Numbered from the stretch's first letter, positions 39,001 to 47,599 are shown. The stretch: 64,000 nt of DNA from Planctomycetota bacterium (GCA_016745075.1 JADGDD010000007.1:62001-126000); one strand, 5' to 3'. The notes: generated by a model not told the origin, from the letters alone. A program made the numbers and translations.

Positions 39001-40779
39001 GCTTACAAGAAGAATTGGAATATATTGGCAAACGCATCGAGGCAGTCTTCTTTTTACCGCCAGTTCCCTATTGCTTACATGTGGGATGATCATGATTTTG
39101 GCCCAAATGACGCACATGCCTTTGGGTCTTCAGCCACACATAAAATCAAAGAAGAAACACGAGTTGCTGTGCATGCGGCCTATCGTGCTTATGTACCTCA
39201 TTACGATCTTGGTTTGGCTGGAGATAGTAGCTTTACAGCTGGAGAAGAGCCGATTTGTCAGGCATTTACGGTTGGTCGTGTGCGTATTTTGCTTTCGGAT
39301 ATTCGTTCACAAAGTGAACAAAATGGTACTACAGCTTTCGATGCACCATTACTTGGAACACGTCAAAAGGCATGGCTGAAGGAAGAATTATTACGAGCAA
39401 GTGGTACCTACCCGCTTATTGTTTGGCTTAGCACAACCCCATGGAATGGGCCTAAAGATACCGCAGCAGACGCAAATAAGTGGTATAATCATACCGATGA
39501 AAGAGAAGAAATTTCAGAGTTTTTATTAAATAATAATATACAAGGTTTTTGTGCTATTGCTGGCGATATGCATGCGACCTGTATTGACGATGGAATAAAC
39601 ACTGATTTTGTCGATGCGAACAATGACGGCACCGATGAGCAGCAAACAAATACCGCAGCAAACTTTCCTTTATTCCATGCGGCATCAATTGGTACAAAAA
39701 CATCGTATAAAGGCGGCCCGTATAACAGAGGGGCTTCACAAAGAGGTAATCAATATGGCCGTTTTGAGGTAACAGACGATGGTAGTAATGTATCCGTAAC
39801 TTGGAAAGGTTGGGATTGCACAACAGATGCGGTAGCAATACCAACGCAAGATGATGAAGGCGATGGTTTAGTACAATATAGTTTTACAAGAAACGCTCCT
39901 GTACTTACAGTTATGTCACCAGTGGATGAAGCTACTGCTGTTGCCCTTTCTGGCAATTTACAAATGACATTTAACAAGAATGTGACACAAGGGACAGGAA
40001 GTATCCTGATCAAGAATACAGATGGATCAACAGCGGTAACTATTGCGGTATCGTCAGTTACGGGATGGGGCAGTTCAACTATTGCTTTACCGTATGCCGG
40101 CTTGAGTGCTTCAACAACGTATTATGTAGAGATTCCAAGTACGGCGATACAAGCCGGGTCAGATTATTTTTCTGGTATGTACAACCCACTGACAAGTTAT
40201 AAGAAATGGAATTTCACCACGGATGCAGCGCCCAGTCATAGTATTTCTTTCCCTGACGGCATTTCTTTGTTTGGTTATGCGGGTGCAGATGAAACAGCGC
40301 TTAATACTTTTCAATCATTAATTACCGCGAATAACTTAGTATATGTGCGTACCATAGATGTGAATACAGGGATTACCAAAGATTTGTATTATGATGTGGC
40401 CAGTGGATCGTGGAAAGATGAAATCGGTACGATGACAGCAGGCCGAGGTTATATAGTTAAAATAACAACCGGAACGCCTCCGGTAAGTCTGGTAATTAAT
40501 GGTGCTCGTTCTTCTTCTGAGGGAGCTCATAGCTTGCCAGCAGGCTATTCTTTAATTGGTTACCGTGGTACTGTAGAAACGGCATCTGCCACAACAGCTT
40601 TTTCTGATGTAACAGCGGCAAGCACCAACAATATTGTTCGGTGGGTAGATGAGACTGGAGCAACGAAAGAATTATATCATAATGGGTCTACTTGGGTCAA
40701 TGATATAGGTACGCTGAAAAAAGACCAATCTTACGTTATTAAACTAGAAAATGCTACAACAGTAACTATTCACCCGTAA
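36004..40779 (+). CDS. Surface reprolysin-like metalloprotease fused to PhoD-like phosphatase
   Basis: 1591 aa. N-terminal membrane/signal helix (~5-23), then an acidic linker. Domains: M12B/reprolysin-like protease (~268-536) with extended zinc motif HEIGHNMGCQH at 419-429; MAM domain (~545-718); a beta domain (~720-833); PhoD-like alkaline phosphatase/phosphodiesterase with its N-terminal Ig-like part (~839-1295) carrying HTGDFH (976-981), WDDHDFG (1027-1033) and GDMHA (1187-1191); Big_5-like Ig domain (~1298-1410); C-terminal duplicated domain (~1413-1591) matching the upstream giant. Metal ligands of both enzymes look intact, so both may be active. Protease plus phosphatase in one exported chain is unusual; scavenging of organic phosphate and peptides is inference. 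Confidence 0.88.
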   Translation: MRTPYVLAILLSGLLLAFFVLFTTESDEPVEQQENVSTSRLSEQSNVEEKDRSSSRVAQVSVEKPNPEVVEVVENEDRANKDEENHVFTISVDDGKRIDWTQRTPAARICRPIECEQFISRGKRPFAQNEKIVVPLFGDDFVEAYVRESQLNVAGAVGTTAVIEEGNGRVYLSTHEGKMLALIKHPAGKRDYRIQYDLASGEHVLMEIDWKASNISVPCLGGPAPVPMDRPEKEEQAVLDEIAVPGIVPVQIDNEVPVKADADTAPSRTVTVDIMVVYTTPAKTWATNNESGIANNITLSMQLGNDTHTNSQTGITLNLVHSAEVTDYTADGTDPGVDLDELTTVNGDNYLDGNPCTSTAMDAVQGWRDTYGADFVSLFLNEPNTGGLGWRLNDAAGKEYTGYNLNRVQQTSSTYTQVHEIGHNMGCQHSKTQVSGAGVSDQTQVTFTFAAGWQWDDTGSTQASDGYCSVLTYENFDNSSGTGVSGREYRRVAYFSDPDTNYTDGSTNAVGDSVDGDNARAIRLVQQTVAVYRGTHQAAGAAIASFPYSESFEGGLGAWYNVTDDDGDLDNSNDVDWTPGARTVTTSSGPSDDQGSDGIYAFVEGSSNLNKTASMVATLDLTALSTADISFYYHMYGSTMGGVYLDVSTNSGTNWTNLWNITGQQHTAETDAWTQATQSLDAYAGSSILLRFRGEVGTNFASDMALDTLSITGTAAVSDPQWSASYPAEKTITAYSASAKFKTPEAGTVYYVVLTDGATAPTSAQVKAGKDASDTLLDTAFQGNVTVVADTEKSSKTMLPLTHSTAYDIYAVIERTSDSVLQASPTKIDITTSGENNNDTYLGAVWSGGVTDTQAVVVARAKDVGSDHTATLWISTSTDMSGAVLKDTQTAASANDGIVKLTATGLSANTAYYYQVKIDGNVSTTLNGTDYHGTFTSFPTTGSAANFNFAFACSNSTLNSSVYDKLAVYNPLFFIHTGDFHYEDVNSSNATVARDEIRMAYKKNWNILANASRQSSFYRQFPIAYMWDDHDFGPNDAHAFGSSATHKIKEETRVAVHAAYRAYVPHYDLGLAGDSSFTAGEEPICQAFTVGRVRILLSDIRSQSEQNGTTAFDAPLLGTRQKAWLKEELLRASGTYPLIVWLSTTPWNGPKDTAADANKWYNHTDEREEISEFLLNNNIQGFCAIAGDMHATCIDDGINTDFVDANNDGTDEQQTNTAANFPLFHAASIGTKTSYKGGPYNRGASQRGNQYGRFEVTDDGSNVSVTWKGWDCTTDAVAIPTQDDEGDGLVQYSFTRNAPVLTVMSPVDEATAVALSGNLQMTFNKNVTQGTGSILIKNTDGSTAVTIAVSSVTGWGSSTIALPYAGLSASTTYYVEIPSTAIQAGSDYFSGMYNPLTSYKKWNFTTDAAPSHSISFPDGISLFGYAGADETALNTFQSLITANNLVYVRTIDVNTGITKDLYYDVASGSWKDEIGTMTAGRGYIVKITTGTPPVSLVINGARSSSEGAHSLPAGYSLIGYRGTVETASATTAFSDVTAASTNNIVRWVDETGATKELYHNGSTWVNDIGTLKKDQSYVIKLENATTVTIHP

Positions 40780-40836
40780 GTGTTTTAATTGGAAGATGGT
40801 ATTATATAAAACATAACCAGATACTGTAGCATGGTT

Positions 40837-41682
40837 TTATATGACATTTTCGATATCTTCTCCACAGAACTTGCAGAAGAGTGCATCTGGATCATGTCCT
40901 TCTTTGGTACAAGAAGGGCAGACTTGGGTGGAAACCTTTCGTTTATTGGCATCTGATAATTCTACGGAAATAATACCTGTTGGTACGGCAATGATACCAT
41001 AGCCCAGGACCATTACGATAGTAGCAAAGAATTGACCAAGTGTGGATTCAGGTGCAATGTCACCATAGCCAACCGTGGTAAGAGTAACGATAGACCAATA
41101 AATCGCACGGGGAATACTTGTGAAACCAGTGTTTGGATTTTGCCCTTCAATTAAATACATCATGGTTCCAATAATGATAGCCAAAGAAAAAACAGAGCCA
41201 ATAAAGATGGTTATTTTAATGCGGCTCGCTTTGAGCGCGGTAATGAGTGTATGAGATTCACGTACGTATCTGGTTAATTTAAGGACGCGGAATATTCGCA
41301 GTAAACGCAAGGTTCTAATCACCATCATAGATTGAGTTTGAAGCGAAAAGAGTGTGAGGTAGGTCGGGATAATAGAAAAAAGGTCTATAAGTCCATAAAA
41401 GCTAAATATATATTTCAGTGGTTGGCGTACTGTAATAATACGGGCAAGGTATTCACAAGTAAAAATACCAGTAAATATCCATTCAAGAATATACAGCTCA
41501 CTTGCGTAAGAATCACTGAATTCTTGAACGCTGTCGAGCATGACAACAATAATGCTGAGAACGATGAGTAACAACAGGACAACATCAAAACGTTTACCAG
41601 CAGGGGTGTCTGCTTCAAAAATGATATCGTGTAACTTTTCGCGCCATGGACTGAGCTTTTCAGATTTGTGTGCGTGCCCCAT
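40837..41682 (-). CDS. Voltage-gated potassium channel with C-terminal zinc ribbon
   Basis: 281 aa, six transmembrane segments. S4 voltage sensor with arginines every third residue (RTLRLLRIFRVLKLTR), pore filter TLTTVGYGD, and S6 after it. The C-terminus adds a short zinc-ribbon-like pair of CxxC knuckles (CPSC...CKFCG), which ordinary bacterial Kv channels lack. Third gene of a likely rpoN-ppa-channel operon, 33 bp after ppa. Channel call is firm; role of the ribbon is unknown. Confidence 0.93.
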   Translation of the reverse strand: MGHAHKSEKLSPWREKLHDIIFEADTPAGKRFDVVLLLLIVLSIIVVMLDSVQEFSDSYASELYILEWIFTGIFTCEYLARIITVRQPLKYIFSFYGLIDLFSIIPTYLTLFSLQTQSMMVIRTLRLLRIFRVLKLTRYVRESHTLITALKASRIKITIFIGSVFSLAIIIGTMMYLIEGQNPNTGFTSIPRAIYWSIVTLTTVGYGDIAPESTLGQFFATIVMVLGYGIIAVPTGIISVELSDANKRKVSTQVCPSCTKEGHDPDALFCKFCGEDIENVI

Positions 41683-41715
41683 GGCGTGTCTCTTTCGTAT
41701 CGCCTATAATGGCGG

Positions 41716-42258
41716 CTATTCTGTAATGCGTCCAGCTTTAAGGTCTTGGTAACGTTCGATACAATCTAGAATGACTTGGCAGGCTTCTTTGTTATCTTCC
41801 CAGCCATAGGTGTCAGATTGTTTACCTTCAAGGTCTTTATAAATATTAAAGAAATAGTCAACTTCAGCTAAATAGTGACTTGGCAGATGCCGTAAGCTGG
41901 TCACTGCTTTCATGCGAGGGTCAGAACATGGTACAGCAAGGATTTTATGGTCGAGACCCTTATCGTCTTCCATGATCAGTACGCCAACGGGGCGTACTTC
42001 AATAAGGCAACCAGTGAAGGTTGCTTCTTCCACGACGACCACAACGTCAAGAGGGTCCCCGTCTTCAGCGTGGGTTTGTGGAATAAACCCATAAGCACCT
42101 GGATAATGAACAGGGCTGTAAAGGGTGCGGTCCAAAAAGAACACATTGTGCTCTTTATGGTATTCGTATTTGTTGGAGGAGCCTTTGGGAATTTCAATAA
42201 TGGCATTTACAACATTGGGGATGTCACTGCCCGGTGGCAGCTCCATGTAATTCGTCAT
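41716..42258 (-). CDS. ppa: Inorganic pyrophosphatase
   Basis: 180 aa, family I soluble enzyme. IEIPKGSSNKYEY, YPGAYGFIPQT and the metal-binding DGDPLDVVVV motif are intact. It hydrolyses pyrophosphate to phosphate, pulling biosynthetic reactions forward. It starts 35 bp after the rpoN stop, and the channel gene follows at 33 bp, so co-transcription is likely. Confidence 0.96.
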   Translation of the reverse strand: MTNYMELPPGSDIPNVVNAIIEIPKGSSNKYEYHKEHNVFFLDRTLYSPVHYPGAYGFIPQTHAEDGDPLDVVVVVEEATFTGCLIEVRPVGVLIMEDDKGLDHKILAVPCSDPRMKAVTSLRHLPSHYLAEVDYFFNIYKDLEGKQSDTYGWEDNKEACQVILDCIERYQDLKAGRITE

Positions 42259-42293
42259 GTACGAGTCCTGTACTGTAAGGAAAAATGAAAGGT

Positions 42294-43760
42294 CTAGCCT
42301 GCGTAGACACGCCGTTGCCGCGTGGATGGTATGCCATCGGCAATTCGGTACTTGGTAACGGTCCGCCTACTAATGTCCAGCCCATCTTTTGCCAGAATGT
42401 CAGCAATAGCTTGGTCTGAGAGAGGTTTCTTTTTATCTTCGTTTTCGATAAGTTTATGAATTTTTAAGTGGACAGATTTAGAGCTTTCTGCTTCGGTTCC
42501 ATCTTGTGCAGCGATACCGCCGCTAAAGAAGTCAGATAACGGCAAGACACCATTTGGTGTTTGTATGTATTTATCTTTCACCGCTCGGGAGACAGTTGCG
42601 ACGTGCATACCAATAATAGTGGCAATATCTTGTCGCATCAGTGGGCGGAGTGCGGCTACACCTTGGTCAAGGAAGGCACGTTGGTGACGAATGATTTCTG
42701 TAACTATTTTCAGCAGGGTGCGTTTTCGTTGAGCAATAGCATCAATAATGAATTTCGCACCAGACACTTTTTCACGCAAATATTCTTTTTCTCGGCGATC
42801 TGCATCTGGGTCATTTAATAAAGCTGAGTAGTCCTCATTGACGGTTATTTTAGGAAGATGAGAGTCCGGGATAGAAATAACCCATTCATGTGCTTCATCT
42901 TTTTCTGTGTCGCGTTCAAGTATTACATCAGGAATCACATAGTGATTATCATCACGAGCGAAAGGCAAACCGGGTTGCGGATCAAGCTGGGCGATAACTT
43001 CTATGCCATCTTGTATGCGCTGAATATCACAGCCGATGGCCTCTGCTACAACAGGCAAGCGGTTACGTAGGACATCACCAAGGTGATTGGCAATCAGGTT
43101 GATTTCAAAGCTATTGTCACCTGGCTCATGAGAGAGTTGAAGTAAGAGGCAATCTTTTAAGTCTCTAGCGCCTATACCAATAGGTTCGCATCGTCGAACA
43201 TACTCCCAAGCTTGTTCAGCATCTTCAAGATGTTCTTCTTCAAAGAGTTCTTCGAGGGCAATGGTTAGATAACCCTTGCGGTCTAATTGCCAACAAATGT
43301 CTTCGGCAAAATTTTGTTGCTGTTCTGGAATATCCATGAACCGAAGCTGATCAAATAAATGTTCAGCAAGTGTTGGAGGATTTTCTGCTGTAGCGTTAAT
43401 AGCCGCCATTTTATCTGGCGCGTCATCATCAATAGGTGCGGTTTTGCGTGGTTTGAGCCAGTCCGCATAATTATTATCATCATTGTGGGTGGTGTCAGAG
43501 GCGAGTGCTTTAGCATAATCGCCGGTTTCAGCTTGGGCATCCCCACGAAAAGAGTCATCGGTACTGCGGCGATCCGCTGGTTCCCCAAGACCACTGTCAT
43601 CAATTTCGAGGGCAGGATTGCTTTCAATCTCATTCATGATCCGTTCTTCTAATGCCATTTGTGGCAAGAGCAGTATTTCAATAGATTGAATCATTTGCGG
43701 AGTAAGCTTAAGCTTTTGCTCCATCCGCATATTCAGATTTTGCCGCATCTGCAGCGCCAT
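42294..43760 (-). CDS. rpoN: RNA polymerase sigma-54 factor RpoN
   Basis: 488 aa from the ATG at 43760, which has GGAGG eight bases upstream. Region I (MALQMRQNLNMRMEQKLKLT PQM, QSIEILLLPQMAL) binds activators, an acidic region II follows, then the core-binding and HTH regions, and the C-terminal RpoN box reads RRTVTKYRIADGIPSTRQRR. It directs transcription from -24/-12 promoters with AAA+ activators; none is in this window. Leads the ppa and channel genes. Confidence 0.96.
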   Translation of the reverse strand: MALQMRQNLNMRMEQKLKLTPQMIQSIEILLLPQMALEERIMNEIESNPALEIDDSGLGEPADRRSTDDSFRGDAQAETGDYAKALASDTTHNDDNNYADWLKPRKTAPIDDDAPDKMAAINATAENPPTLAEHLFDQLRFMDIPEQQQNFAEDICWQLDRKGYLTIALEELFEEEHLEDAEQAWEYVRRCEPIGIGARDLKDCLLLQLSHEPGDNSFEINLIANHLGDVLRNRLPVVAEAIGCDIQRIQDGIEVIAQLDPQPGLPFARDDNHYVIPDVILERDTEKDEAHEWVISIPDSHLPKITVNEDYSALLNDPDADRREKEYLREKVSGAKFIIDAIAQRKRTLLKIVTEIIRHQRAFLDQGVAALRPLMRQDIATIIGMHVATVSRAVKDKYIQTPNGVLPLSDFFSGGIAAQDGTEAESSKSVHLKIHKLIENEDKKKPLSDQAIADILAKDGLDISRRTVTKYRIADGIPSTRQRRVYAG

Positions 43761-43933
43761 TGTCGCATCCTCCAAGGTGTTGACGTTGGAGAGAGTATAC
43801 GCTACGCGGGTACTACAAGCAAGTGTAGTCATGAGCTTGCTCTTTAACTTAGGAGGTTTAGACTACTATTATCTTCGTGGTTGATCAGTGTTTTTCACTC
43901 TGGCCGTGCCCTTAACCGTATTTGGGAGTCTTC

Positions 43934-45562
43934 ATGTCGCATTCGCGCCATCACATTTCAGTAGTAACGCGTGTTTTGCAGCGCCGTGGCTGGGTAGATG
44001 GTCGGGATTTGGCGCAAACGTGCACTGAATTACGAGAAAATGCGAGTGCCAATGAACTGCTCGACCATTTGGTGCATAAGCGCTTACTCAAGGTAAGCCA
44101 AGCGAAAGAGCTCCGTTTAGGTGAGGATACGCCAGACCATATTGATGACTTCGATATCATTGGCAAACTTGGCTCTGGTGCTATGGGTACCGTCTATCTT
44201 GCGGAGCAAGAACGAGATGGGCAAAGCATTCGGGCGGCTTTAAAAGTTGTGAACAGCAAACATATGGATGACGAGGAGTTTATTGGCCGTTTTAATTTAG
44301 AATCTGCCATTGTTACGAAACTCGATCATGTGAATATTGCTCAGGCCTTACAATCGGGCACATGGAACAATCAATTATATTTGGCTATGGAGTATATTCA
44401 TGGGCCAAGTTTAGCAGACCTTGTTCAACGACATGGCCCTTTGCCAGAGCAATATGTGGTGCATGTAATTGCACAGGTTTGTAAAGGTTTGGCTTATGCC
44501 TATGATCAAGGCCAGCTTATTCATCGGGATATTAAGCCAGAAAATATTCTGGTGGTAAAAGTGGACCCAGAAGCGGAAGCAGAACGTGCAGCCGAAAGTG
44601 GCTTAGCAGGAGCTGAAGGCGCTTTTGATGTGCAAAACCCAGAACATGTACAGGTAAAAATAATTGATTTTGGTTTAGCAAAATCTGTTGAAGGTGAAGA
44701 GTCTCTCACCATGACTGGTATGACTATGGGGACACCACACTATATGTCGCCAGAGCAAATATGCGGACGCAAAGACTTAGATTGTCGTGCAGATATTTAC
44801 GGACTTGGTTGCACCATGTTTTATTTATTAACGGGTAAAACGCCATACCATGGTGATTCACCCGGTGGTATCATGATGGCTCATATCAACGATTCTTTAC
44901 CAGATCCTGGTGAAATTGTTCCTGGCTTATCGGTCGACTGTCGTCAAACTGTGATGACAGCTATGGCGAAAGAACGAGACGATCGTTTTCTCTCGTTTCA
45001 AGGTTTCTCTCATTCTTGTGAAGAGCTTGAAAAATCATATGCGGGGAAAGCCGATAATGTTCGGTTGTTGCGTAAACCCTTAGTTGTTAAAAAGACACCA
45101 AAGAAAAAAGACCGAAAAAAAATAACAGACAAACATGGTGTTGTTACAGATACAGAACTGGAACCTATCTCTACTCGTATTAAACGGAAACATAAAGAGA
45201 GCGGTTCTCACCCCTCACAAGAATATAAATCATCCAACCGTTTTGAGCGGATAGACCCCTTTGAAATTGCCGCTCAAGAGGCAGAAGAAGAGCTGAGAAA
45301 AAGCCATCCAGAATTACAACGTAAGACGAATGAAATACAGCCTCCTCTCGTTGGAGGAAGAGTAGAGACGGAACGGTTCGCAGAAGATGCTCTACGTCGT
45401 GTCCAAACAGAACGTACTCGTAGTGTTCGTAAATCAGACGGTCGTATAGATACCTCCATTGACTCGGCACTCACCAGTGGAACGGGTCCCTTGCCGTTGA
45501 TTGTCTGCACAGCATCTGCTATTGTTTTGATTGCAGCTATAATTCATAAATACGTTTTATAG
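43934..45562 (+). CDS. Tail-anchored serine/threonine protein kinase
   Basis: 542 aa from the ATG at 43934 (GGGAG five bases upstream). A ~70-residue N-terminal helical region precedes the kinase: glycine loop GKLGSGAMGTVYLA, AALKVV lysine, HRDIKPEN catalytic loop, DFGLA, and MGTPHYMSPEQ. Between HRDIKPENIL and DFG there is an extra ~30-residue acidic Ala/Glu-rich insert (PEAEAERAAESGLAGAEGAF). A basic linker follows the kinase, then a single C-terminal membrane helix (LIVCTASAIVLIAAII), so the kinase faces the cytoplasm. Typical of planctomycete Hanks-type kinases. Divergent from rpoN, upstream of radA. Confidence 0.92.
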   Translation: MSHSRHHISVVTRVLQRRGWVDGRDLAQTCTELRENASANELLDHLVHKRLLKVSQAKELRLGEDTPDHIDDFDIIGKLGSGAMGTVYLAEQERDGQSIRAALKVVNSKHMDDEEFIGRFNLESAIVTKLDHVNIAQALQSGTWNNQLYLAMEYIHGPSLADLVQRHGPLPEQYVVHVIAQVCKGLAYAYDQGQLIHRDIKPENILVVKVDPEAEAERAAESGLAGAEGAFDVQNPEHVQVKIIDFGLAKSVEGEESLTMTGMTMGTPHYMSPEQICGRKDLDCRADIYGLGCTMFYLLTGKTPYHGDSPGGIMMAHINDSLPDPGEIVPGLSVDCRQTVMTAMAKERDDRFLSFQGFSHSCEELEKSYAGKADNVRLLRKPLVVKKTPKKKDRKKITDKHGVVTDTELEPISTRIKRKHKESGSHPSQEYKSSNRFERIDPFEIAAQEAEEELRKSHPELQRKTNEIQPPLVGGRVETERFAEDALRRVQTERTRSVRKSDGRIDTSIDSALTSGTGPLPLIVCTASAIVLIAAIIHKYVL

Positions 45563-45591
45563 TACCTTCTTTCAGTACGGGCATAGATAAA

Positions 45592-46962
45592 ATGGCAAAA
45601 GACAAAAAAACAGTATTTGGTTGCACGGAATGTGGTGCAACGGCAGCGCGATGGTCTGGGAAATGTGATCAATGCGGAGCAATGAATTGTATAACAGAAC
45701 TGAATGCGAGCGAACGTCGTTTATTGCAGCCTCAAAAACCAGCTGTAGGTGGTGTGGCGCGTCCATCAGGGTTACAGATAGAATCATTGGAAGACGAAAA
45801 TAATGGTACTGCTGTTTTGCCACGATTTTCTTCAGGATTGTCTGAATTAGATCGTGTCCTTGGCGGCGGTGTACCAGCAGGTGGGGCCATCTTATTGGGC
45901 GGTGCGCCTGGTATTGGTAAAAGTACTTTATTGGCACAATGTGGTGCAGCGGCAAGCGTGGCGACCTCCGTATTATATGTCACGGCTGAAGAGAGTGTTT
46001 CACAAGTGCGCGATCGTTGTCAGCGTTTAGGTTTACTGAAAAGCTCTTTGCAATTGGCCGCTAGTAATTCCTGTGAAGAAATTATTGCCCAGATGGTGTC
46101 CGGTTCTTATGGTCTTATTATTGTAGACTCCATTCAAGTGCTCTTACATGAAGATATAGATGGCTTACCGGGCTCGCCTTCACAGGTACGTGGTTGTGCC
46201 GCTCGGTTAATAGAAGCGTCTAAATTAACGGGCTGCACGGTTATGCTGATTGGTCATGTTACGAAGGATGGTACCTTGGCTGGTCCACGTATGTTAGAGC
46301 ATTTAGTGGATACGGTTTTAACCTTTGAAGGTGATCGCTATCAAGAATTACGAACGCTTCGCACAGTAAAAAATCGTTTCGGTTCTACCAATGAAATTGG
46401 TTTATTTAGTATGGCAGAAAAAGGTTTAGAAGAAGTGAAAGACCCTGGTGCTATCTTTATTAAGCAACGCCATACCGAAATTCCAGGCTCCTGCATTGTA
46501 CCAACCATAGAAGGCCAACGCTCCTTGTTAATAGAAGTGCAAGCCTTGGTTAATCCAACCGATTTCCCACAGCCAATGCGCCGTTCATCTGGTCTTGAAA
46601 ATAATCGTGTGGCCATGGTTACGGCTGTATTGAGCCGTCGCTTACATATCCCGCTTGGAAAATGTGATGTAATGGTGAACGCTACCGGTGGTGCGCGTAT
46701 TATTGAACCAGGTGCAGACTTAGCAATCGCCCTCGCTATAGTCAGTGCATGGCGAGATATTCCGGTGCCGGCAGATATTGCAGTACTTGGAGAAGTTGGT
46801 CTCGGTGGTGAATTACGACCAGTTCCGCGCTATGATGTGCGTGCAGCTGAGGCTAGAAAATTGGGTTTCAGCCGTTTGCTTGGGCCAGGTACGGGTAAAG
46901 GTCGTGGTCGTGTGGTCGTGACCACTTTACAGGAAGCTGTTTCGGAGATATTTGGGTCATGA
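45592..46962 (+). CDS. radA: DNA repair protein RadA
   Basis: 456 aa. N-terminal C4 zinc finger (C11, C14, C25, C28), RecA-like core with Walker A GGAPGIGKST, the diagnostic KNRFGSTNEIG motif and a C-terminal Lon-like domain. RadA is a branch-migration helicase in recombinational repair. Starts 29 bp after the kinase gene; its stop overlaps the next small gene (ATGA). Confidence 0.96.
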   Translation: MAKDKKTVFGCTECGATAARWSGKCDQCGAMNCITELNASERRLLQPQKPAVGGVARPSGLQIESLEDENNGTAVLPRFSSGLSELDRVLGGGVPAGGAILLGGAPGIGKSTLLAQCGAAASVATSVLYVTAEESVSQVRDRCQRLGLLKSSLQLAASNSCEEIIAQMVSGSYGLIIVDSIQVLLHEDIDGLPGSPSQVRGCAARLIEASKLTGCTVMLIGHVTKDGTLAGPRMLEHLVDTVLTFEGDRYQELRTLRTVKNRFGSTNEIGLFSMAEKGLEEVKDPGAIFIKQRHTEIPGSCIVPTIEGQRSLLIEVQALVNPTDFPQPMRRSSGLENNRVAMVTAVLSRRLHIPLGKCDVMVNATGGARIIEPGADLAIALAIVSAWRDIPVPADIAVLGEVGLGGELRPVPRYDVRAAEARKLGFSRLLGPGTGKGRGRVVVTTLQEAVSEIFGS

Positions 46963-47135
46963 ATATACTTATTCACGGACACAGTGCTGCTGGTGAAGAG
47001 TTAGAAGAAGAATGGCCGTCCATAGATGCCTTTCGTAATTGGGCAACGGCAGACCATTGGGTTGGTAGTTTTACTGCCTATGAAGAAGATGAAGACGGTG
47101 ATTTTATCGTTATTTATAAAGGAATTATTGAGTGA
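46959..47135 (+). CDS. Small acidic protein coupled to radA
   Basis: 58 aa. Its ATG overlaps the radA stop (ATGA at 46959-46962), and its end overlaps the GTG start of the next gene (GTGA at 47132-47135). Sequence starts MNILIHGHSAAGEELEEEW and is rich in Glu and Asp, with DGDFIVIYKGIIE at the end. The two-sided overlap argues that it is a translated gene. No family recognised. Confidence 0.6.
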   Translation: MNILIHGHSAAGEELEEEWPSIDAFRNWATADHWVGSFTAYEEDEDGDFIVIYKGIIE

Positions 47136-47599
47136 GTACTACTGGATTATTTATACATGCACCACAGGTTGTAATCGATTCGTTTGGACAATTGTGTCCA
47201 CAGGCAGATGTACTTATTACCCGTATGCGTTTAGCAACGGTTCCGGTTATTGTTTTCTGTGATACGAAAGAACAACAGACTCAGGTAGAAGCTGCCCTTG
47301 CAGCTAGTGATACCGAACACCTTCGTTGTGTGACCTGTGAAGAACATCCATTACCACAAGCAAAAGCTTTATTGTTCGCAGCAAGAGATGCAGACATTGA
47401 TACGTTTAGTACATGGATGGTTGCCGCTACAGAATCAGCTCTTGCTGCCGCCGCTACCGCAGGCTGTGTGGCAGGTGTGTACGTCGGTGATGGTCCCTGT
47501 CCAAGTTTACGTATTCCGATTAAACAAGCGGATAATCTTGCTGATGCCCCACGGGTTATGGTGTTGGAGCAAGGGCAGTGCTGGCACGATCACACATAA
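47132..47599 (+). CDS. Uncharacterised protein, possibly degenerate HAD-like
   Basis: 155 aa, GTG start overlapping the upstream stop. Rossmann-like alternation (ADVLITRMRLATVPVIVFCDT) and a C-terminal stretch (DADIDTFSTWMVAATESALAAAATAGC then VYVGDGP) that recalls the end of HAD-IIIA phosphatases such as HisB-N/GmhB. The usual DxDxT nucleophile motif is missing, so an active phosphatase is unlikely. Third gene of the radA operon. Confidence 0.6.
   Translation: MSTTGLFIHAPQVVIDSFGQLCPQADVLITRMRLATVPVIVFCDTKEQQTQVEAALAASDTEHLRCVTCEEHPLPQAKALLFAARDADIDTFSTWMVAATESALAAAATAGCVAGVYVGDGPCPSLRIPIKQADNLADAPRVMVLEQGQCWHDHT

Noticed and set aside
40805..40841. AT-rich inverted repeat between the PhoD-fusion gene and the channel gene as a terminator
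   Set aside because: Eight A/T-rich pairs with a loop of about 20 bases that runs into the channel stop codon; too weak to call.
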